Source: Sinotaia quadrata
Taxonomy: Eukaryota > Mollusca > Gastropoda > Architaenioglossa > Viviparidae
Reading direction: 5' to 3'
DNA length: 64,000 nucleotides
Assembly (NCBI GenBank): GCA_028829895.1
Contig: CM054183.1
Location: 74,201,571-74,265,570 of the forward strand
The first letter of the stretch is position 1, and each line of letters starts with the position of its first letter. Shown one piece after another: positions 59,858 to 64,000 of this stretch. The position numbers and the translations under genes were made by a program. A model generated the notes under the pieces. That model saw nothing but the letters and a program-made list of their open reading frames with translations, had not been told where the DNA came from and did not search any database.

Positions 59858-62010
59858 GTAAAACACAGACTTCTTGTGCACTTTTCCTCATATTTTATCT
59901 TTAATATATTGCTTTTTATGTGTAGTAGATAAAGAACACCTATCTTTTTTCCCTTTAAAGTCTCTTAAGAGTATTTATAATGTTTTGTTCTTAACAACTT
60001 GTTTTTTTTTAACTTGCACCCTTGTCTGTTCTTTGTTTAATAATTATTATGATCGCATCTTTATATTATATATACTATTATAAATTTTGGCATATTTCTT
60101 GTAGATTTCTCAGTTATAAATTGAATATTCTTTATGAAAAATCTTAATTAGTGGAAATATAAATAGTAATTTCTTTTTGGTTAATTGTTTTATTCTAATT
60201 GTAAATTTAGGCAATTTATTAAGTTGCAGATATTAATAAATATTTTGATAAATATGTAAAACTATTTATTAAGAACTATACATCTTTATCACTATATTTA
60301 TTTAAGTGAATTTTTAAGTTTAAAATAAAAAATAATGCAGTGAGTGCAGAATGATGCAGGGAATGTTTTTTTTAAAATGTAATATTAATATTATTTTTGT
60401 ATATTTGCAAGTGTATTTTTATAATCAATATAAACAACAGGTGTTATTTGCACAATTGTTGTTAAACATCTCCCATCTATTCTTTAAATAGATGGGAGAT
60501 GTTTACATAAAAATTGCTTTAAATTGTAGTTGTTGGACAGGCAGATATAGCTATAAAAAGGAAGACTGTTAAGGATAATCATGTGCATTGCATGAAATAT
60601 AGTACTGAATAAATCCTCCCCTGACATAACCAAACTAGAGCATATCACCACCTCATTCTGTAAACATTTAGTGCATTGCTCTCTTAAAGCTGAGTGTATT
60701 AGAGTGCATCTATTTTCAACTAATTTCTTTCAGTAGCAGACAGTTTTACACAAAAAGCAAAGATGAGGCTGATTTTGAAGCCAGTCAAAACTCAGAACAT
60801 TTTAACATCACCATTTGATGTCATCACTTTTGCTTACAAAAACCCCATACATTTAGGCGCAGTCACTATGTTCTGATTTATAGTCCACACACTGACACAT
60901 ATTTTGTTATTGAGACTTCTAAACTTGTGACAGGAAATGTTTGAGTTCTTCTTCAGTCTAGCAAAGAAGGATCATTTCATGGCTTCCAGAAGACTTTGAG
61001 ATTAACAATGATAGAATTATATTTTGTCAAGTGCCAGTAAAGGTTCCAAACTTAAAGTTAAACAAAGTTTTTTGTTTAATCAACCCAATTCATTTAAACT
61101 ATCACTGAATAAACTAGCACTTTGATATGCTAAATTCATGTCAACACATTAAATGTTGCTGGTGCAAGAGCAGTGTTTTCTGTTCGATTTAATATAATAA
61201 TAGTATCACTATTTTTTCTCAAGCACTATTGACATACATCATGCATTTAACACAACAGGCATGTTTCAACACACGTTAACATTGAATCAGTGATGCTGAT
61301 TGAAATGAAGACATATTTATTACCTATACAGCATCACTAGAATTTTGTCCTAGTGATTAAGTGTCAGTATTCAAACATTTATTAGCAAATCCACCACCCT
61401 CCCATACTAAATGATATCCATCATTATTTCTATATTTATGTGTTCATTTTTACATTCGCTTTTTAAGAAATTCACAGGATATCATTTGCATTTAATATAA
61501 AATTAAGTATCTAATGCAAAAGTGTCATGTTATCATGGTGTGAGTTATGTCAGTTTTTTACACATTAAACAAATATATATATATATCGTCTGTAGGGTGT
61601 TCATGAGGATAACTTATCAGTGCATTGTTTAGTTTTATATATATAGTTGCACACACCCACACTTTGTATGTATTCAACCTACATCACTGGCAGGAAATCA
61701 TATCTCTTTATATGGACTGATGCAGCCAGTTAAACCAGTTACTTTCCACTATCCTTCCTTCACCTTTCAACTGTCCATGTGTGATGGTTGAGTGACCTAT
61801 ATCCTAGGATATCCTAGGTACACAATAAACAAGTATTGCACCATAGTTTGCAAGGACTGCTAATGGTACGGCATAGAAAAAATGAAAACGTTAATGTCAC
61901 AGGGATGAGAAGATATTATTAATTTTTTCTCTCTAAGTGTTTACTAACTCTAAACTATTAACGAAACACCTAAGTTAATTAAAAGAGGGACAGGGGTGAA
62001 AATGACCATT
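59858..62010. other. Intron 11, left part
   Basis: AT-rich intron sequence after exon 11, with a perfect short hairpin at 60464-60504 and an (AT) run near 61571. I searched for the expected VFFR-type start of the next exon and did not find it. Confidence 0.55.
60464..60504. repeat. Perfect 18-bp stem hairpin
   Basis: AAACATCTCCCATCTATT (60464-60481) is followed by a 5-base loop and its exact reverse complement (60487-60504). It resembles an intrinsic-terminator or small-RNA stem but lies deep in an intron. No mature small RNA can be inferred from sequence alone. Confidence 0.85.
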
Positions 62011-62449
62011 TTGTCAACAACGTGAAAACTAAGTCCAAAACATTAGCTTCAAGTTCGTGCCGGAGAATGGGAAAAGGTATAATTAACTTGAGGGAGAAAG
62101 CTGGCTGACCCTCCAGTGGTCAGGACACCACGCCCATATATCTATGCCAGTGTACCCAGTACGTGGGACGGTGCTGGGAACACCGATTTTGTCCGTGAAA
62201 AAGGCAGGCTCTGAGTTTTGGAAATGTAAACAACTTTTAAGAATCACCACTATAAGATGTTTGGTAGTTTAAGTTGATATTGTTTTATGAAATTACTATT
62301 GAAATAGAATTTGAGTTATTGGAAAGTTTATATTTATACTACTATAGTTAAACGTGTGGTATGTGTGTACAACCATTTCTTGCTGTGATTAATGTACTGC
62401 TTGCCAGTGGCCATGAGTTGCCATAGTAACTGTAGTTTTAAAATAAAAT

Positions 62450-63870
62450 AGGAGTAGGATCGTTGCTCTGAGATTTTAGTGCGTGCTCTGAGAGTTAGCT
62501 AGATAGTTATTCAGTGGGCAAATGGATACGTAAATCACAGGTGCCAGCTGGGAATTTGATACTTGGCACTAATAGAAGTGGACGGCCAGAGTGTGGCCAG
62601 AATGGTCAGAATATTCGTCAGCACATACAGTGCGGTGCTGGTTGTACAGGGCAGTGCTGGATGGGGGATAGGTGTGTGCTGGAGTGGGTGTATTCCAATC
62701 AGCTCAGAGAAAGTAATGTACAAGAACTTTGTGTATAAAAGAAGATATGGAGTCAGGAACGGACGAGAAACGAAAATGTAGCATGTTGTAGAGAGGGTGG
62801 GAAATACCCTCAGAGTTTCTCCCTGCTTTTCTGTATCAGGAAATCTCTACGACTCTGGGAGGCAAACAGAGGGAGAGTTCTTGGACACTGCAACAGAGTG
62901 CCAGATGACTATTGTATTTGAAGGGCCGTCCACAGTTTTAGATGAACCACTCAAACAGGACAGTAATCTCTGGGTTTTTCAAAGACTCTGTGCAAAGACC
63001 GCGGGCGATCGATTATTTCCCAATAGAAGTGATTTTGGCAGTATAATGTCGCAGCGCACGGGATATGTTGTAGAGCGAGATATTACGTAATGGTAGTATT
63101 TTTCGCTAGAAGCAGTCGCGGTCATGCGTGTGGCATGCCACCGAAGAACGACAGGGTTGGCCGTTACGTAATGAGAAGAGAAGAGACGAGAAACATGAGA
63201 GAAGAGGAGAAACGAGAACAGACATCAGGGATGTAGTGTTTGGTAGGGGGTGAGAAAGCCCTCAGTTTCTCCATGCTTTTGTATCAAGGACACTCTTTGA
63301 CGCTGGGAGGCAAGCAGCTAGAGAGTTCTTGGACACTGCAACAGAGTGCCAGACGTCACCCGGCTGTATATGGAAAGCGCGCTGTCACGGCCGCCCCAGT
63401 TTTAGGTGAACCAATCAATAGGATAGTCACCTCGGGTTTTCAAAGACTCTGTGCAAAGACCGCGGACAATCGATTATTTTCCATGCAGAGATGGATTTCT
63501 GATGGACATCTTGGATGGCTGAGAGGGAACCCATAGACCAATAAATTTGAATTTATACTCTAACATTGAGGCTTTCTCCTGTCTATGGTTTTGAAAGAGT
63601 GGTTGTTGTCGTTGTTATACGTTGTGTCATCTGTGCCGTCTACACTTCACCCTTACCCGTATGCAAGCACACATGCAAACATGTCGGCAATACGTAACCT
63701 ACACACAGAATAAAATTCGAGCCAAACAACCATCTTGGTTTTCTGTGTGCGGATTTGTAATAATATTTATACAAGTCCTATGTGGCGTTGACAAGCCACC
63801 ACCCTCTCCTCGTAAGAGAGTAAGTGGGTGGCGACAGTTAATTAATAAAAAGTCTTTAATTAGGTAAGAC
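62450..63870 (+). mobile_element. LTR-like repeat with internal 455-bp tandem units
   Basis: This region is GC-richer than the rest. A TATA-like TATAAAA lies at 62734-62740. Two diverged units follow, beginning TGTAGCATGTTGTAGAGAGG (62777) and TGTAGTGTTTGGTAGGGGGT (63232), each with GAGAGTTCTTGGACACTGCA, ACAGAGTGCCAGA and CAAAGACTCTGTGCAAAGAC. Polyadenylation-like AATAAA occurs at 63540 and 63711. Near the right end is TGGCGACAGT (63831), which begins like a tRNA primer-binding site. Together these suggest a long terminal repeat or leader of an LTR retrotransposon running off the window. No gag or pol is visible and the borders are not certain. Confidence 0.45.
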
Positions 63871-64000
63871 CACTCACTTTCTGGAGACTGGAAAGCAACC
63901 AAAATTGGCACGCATCAAACTGAAGGTATTCTAAAACAGAAACGAAAGACAAATTTAAAATGTCTTTGTTAATTCCGGAGATATTTTATTAACCCCTACT

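Overview
This window is AT-rich animal nuclear DNA. It contains most of the motor domain of one plus-strand gene, an unconventional myosin of class XVIII (myosin-XVIIIa-like). Eleven coding exons, from about 641 to 59857, splice together in a single frame. They sum to 1542 nt (about 514 codons), all with GT/AG borders and compatible phases. The start codon, the N-terminal motor (P-loop, switch I) and the end of the converter plus tail lie outside the window. I see no second host gene, no tRNA or rRNA, no CRISPR and no bacterial operon. The organism looks like an invertebrate with large introns (1.5 to 10.4 kb) loaded with cut-and-paste DNA transposons. A mollusc, perhaps a cephalopod, would fit, but the sequence alone does not prove it.

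Layout. Exon 1 (641-785) is followed by an 8.6 kb intron with a TTAA-flanked MITE, two strong hairpins and a piggyBac relic (5145-9096) interrupted by a dead hAT transposase. After exon 2 (9408-9552) comes a 1.6 kb pogo/Tigger-like element. Exon 3 (12547-12678) precedes a 5.3 kb intron of unassigned repeats. Exon 4 (17934-18126, the switch II exon) is followed by a hAT deletion derivative with perfect 8-bp target duplications. Exons 5 (22634-22720), 6 (28630-28771) and 7 (30312-30471) have small MITEs between them. The 10.4 kb intron after exon 7 holds a 1.29 kb element with 33-bp perfect inverted repeats, a decayed piggyBac with an internal in-frame duplication, the 3' end of a non-LTR retrotransposon with a GATA tail, and a third pogo-like copy. 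Exon 8 (40844-41027) runs into an array of tandem copies of its own 3' end, splice donor included. Next come Tigger and hAT relics and a second hAT deletion derivative in inverted orientation. Exon 9 (48253-48442) lies only 25 bp before a 2.9 kb element with about 500-bp inverted arms. Exons 10 (56876-56973) and 11 (59792-59857) close the coding part. The last 1.9 kb is a more GC-rich, LTR-like repeat.

Function. Class XVIII myosins have a motor that is divergent at the catalytic sites. Here the switch II motif reads DAPGFQN rather than the canonical DIAGFE, and the two reactive cysteines of the SH helix region are absent. The gene probably encodes an actin-associated structural myosin rather than a fast motor. 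The most unusual signals are architectural: multiplied splice donors after exon 8, a long foldback beside exon 9, and two copies of a catalytic-core-deleted hAT element that share one open frame.
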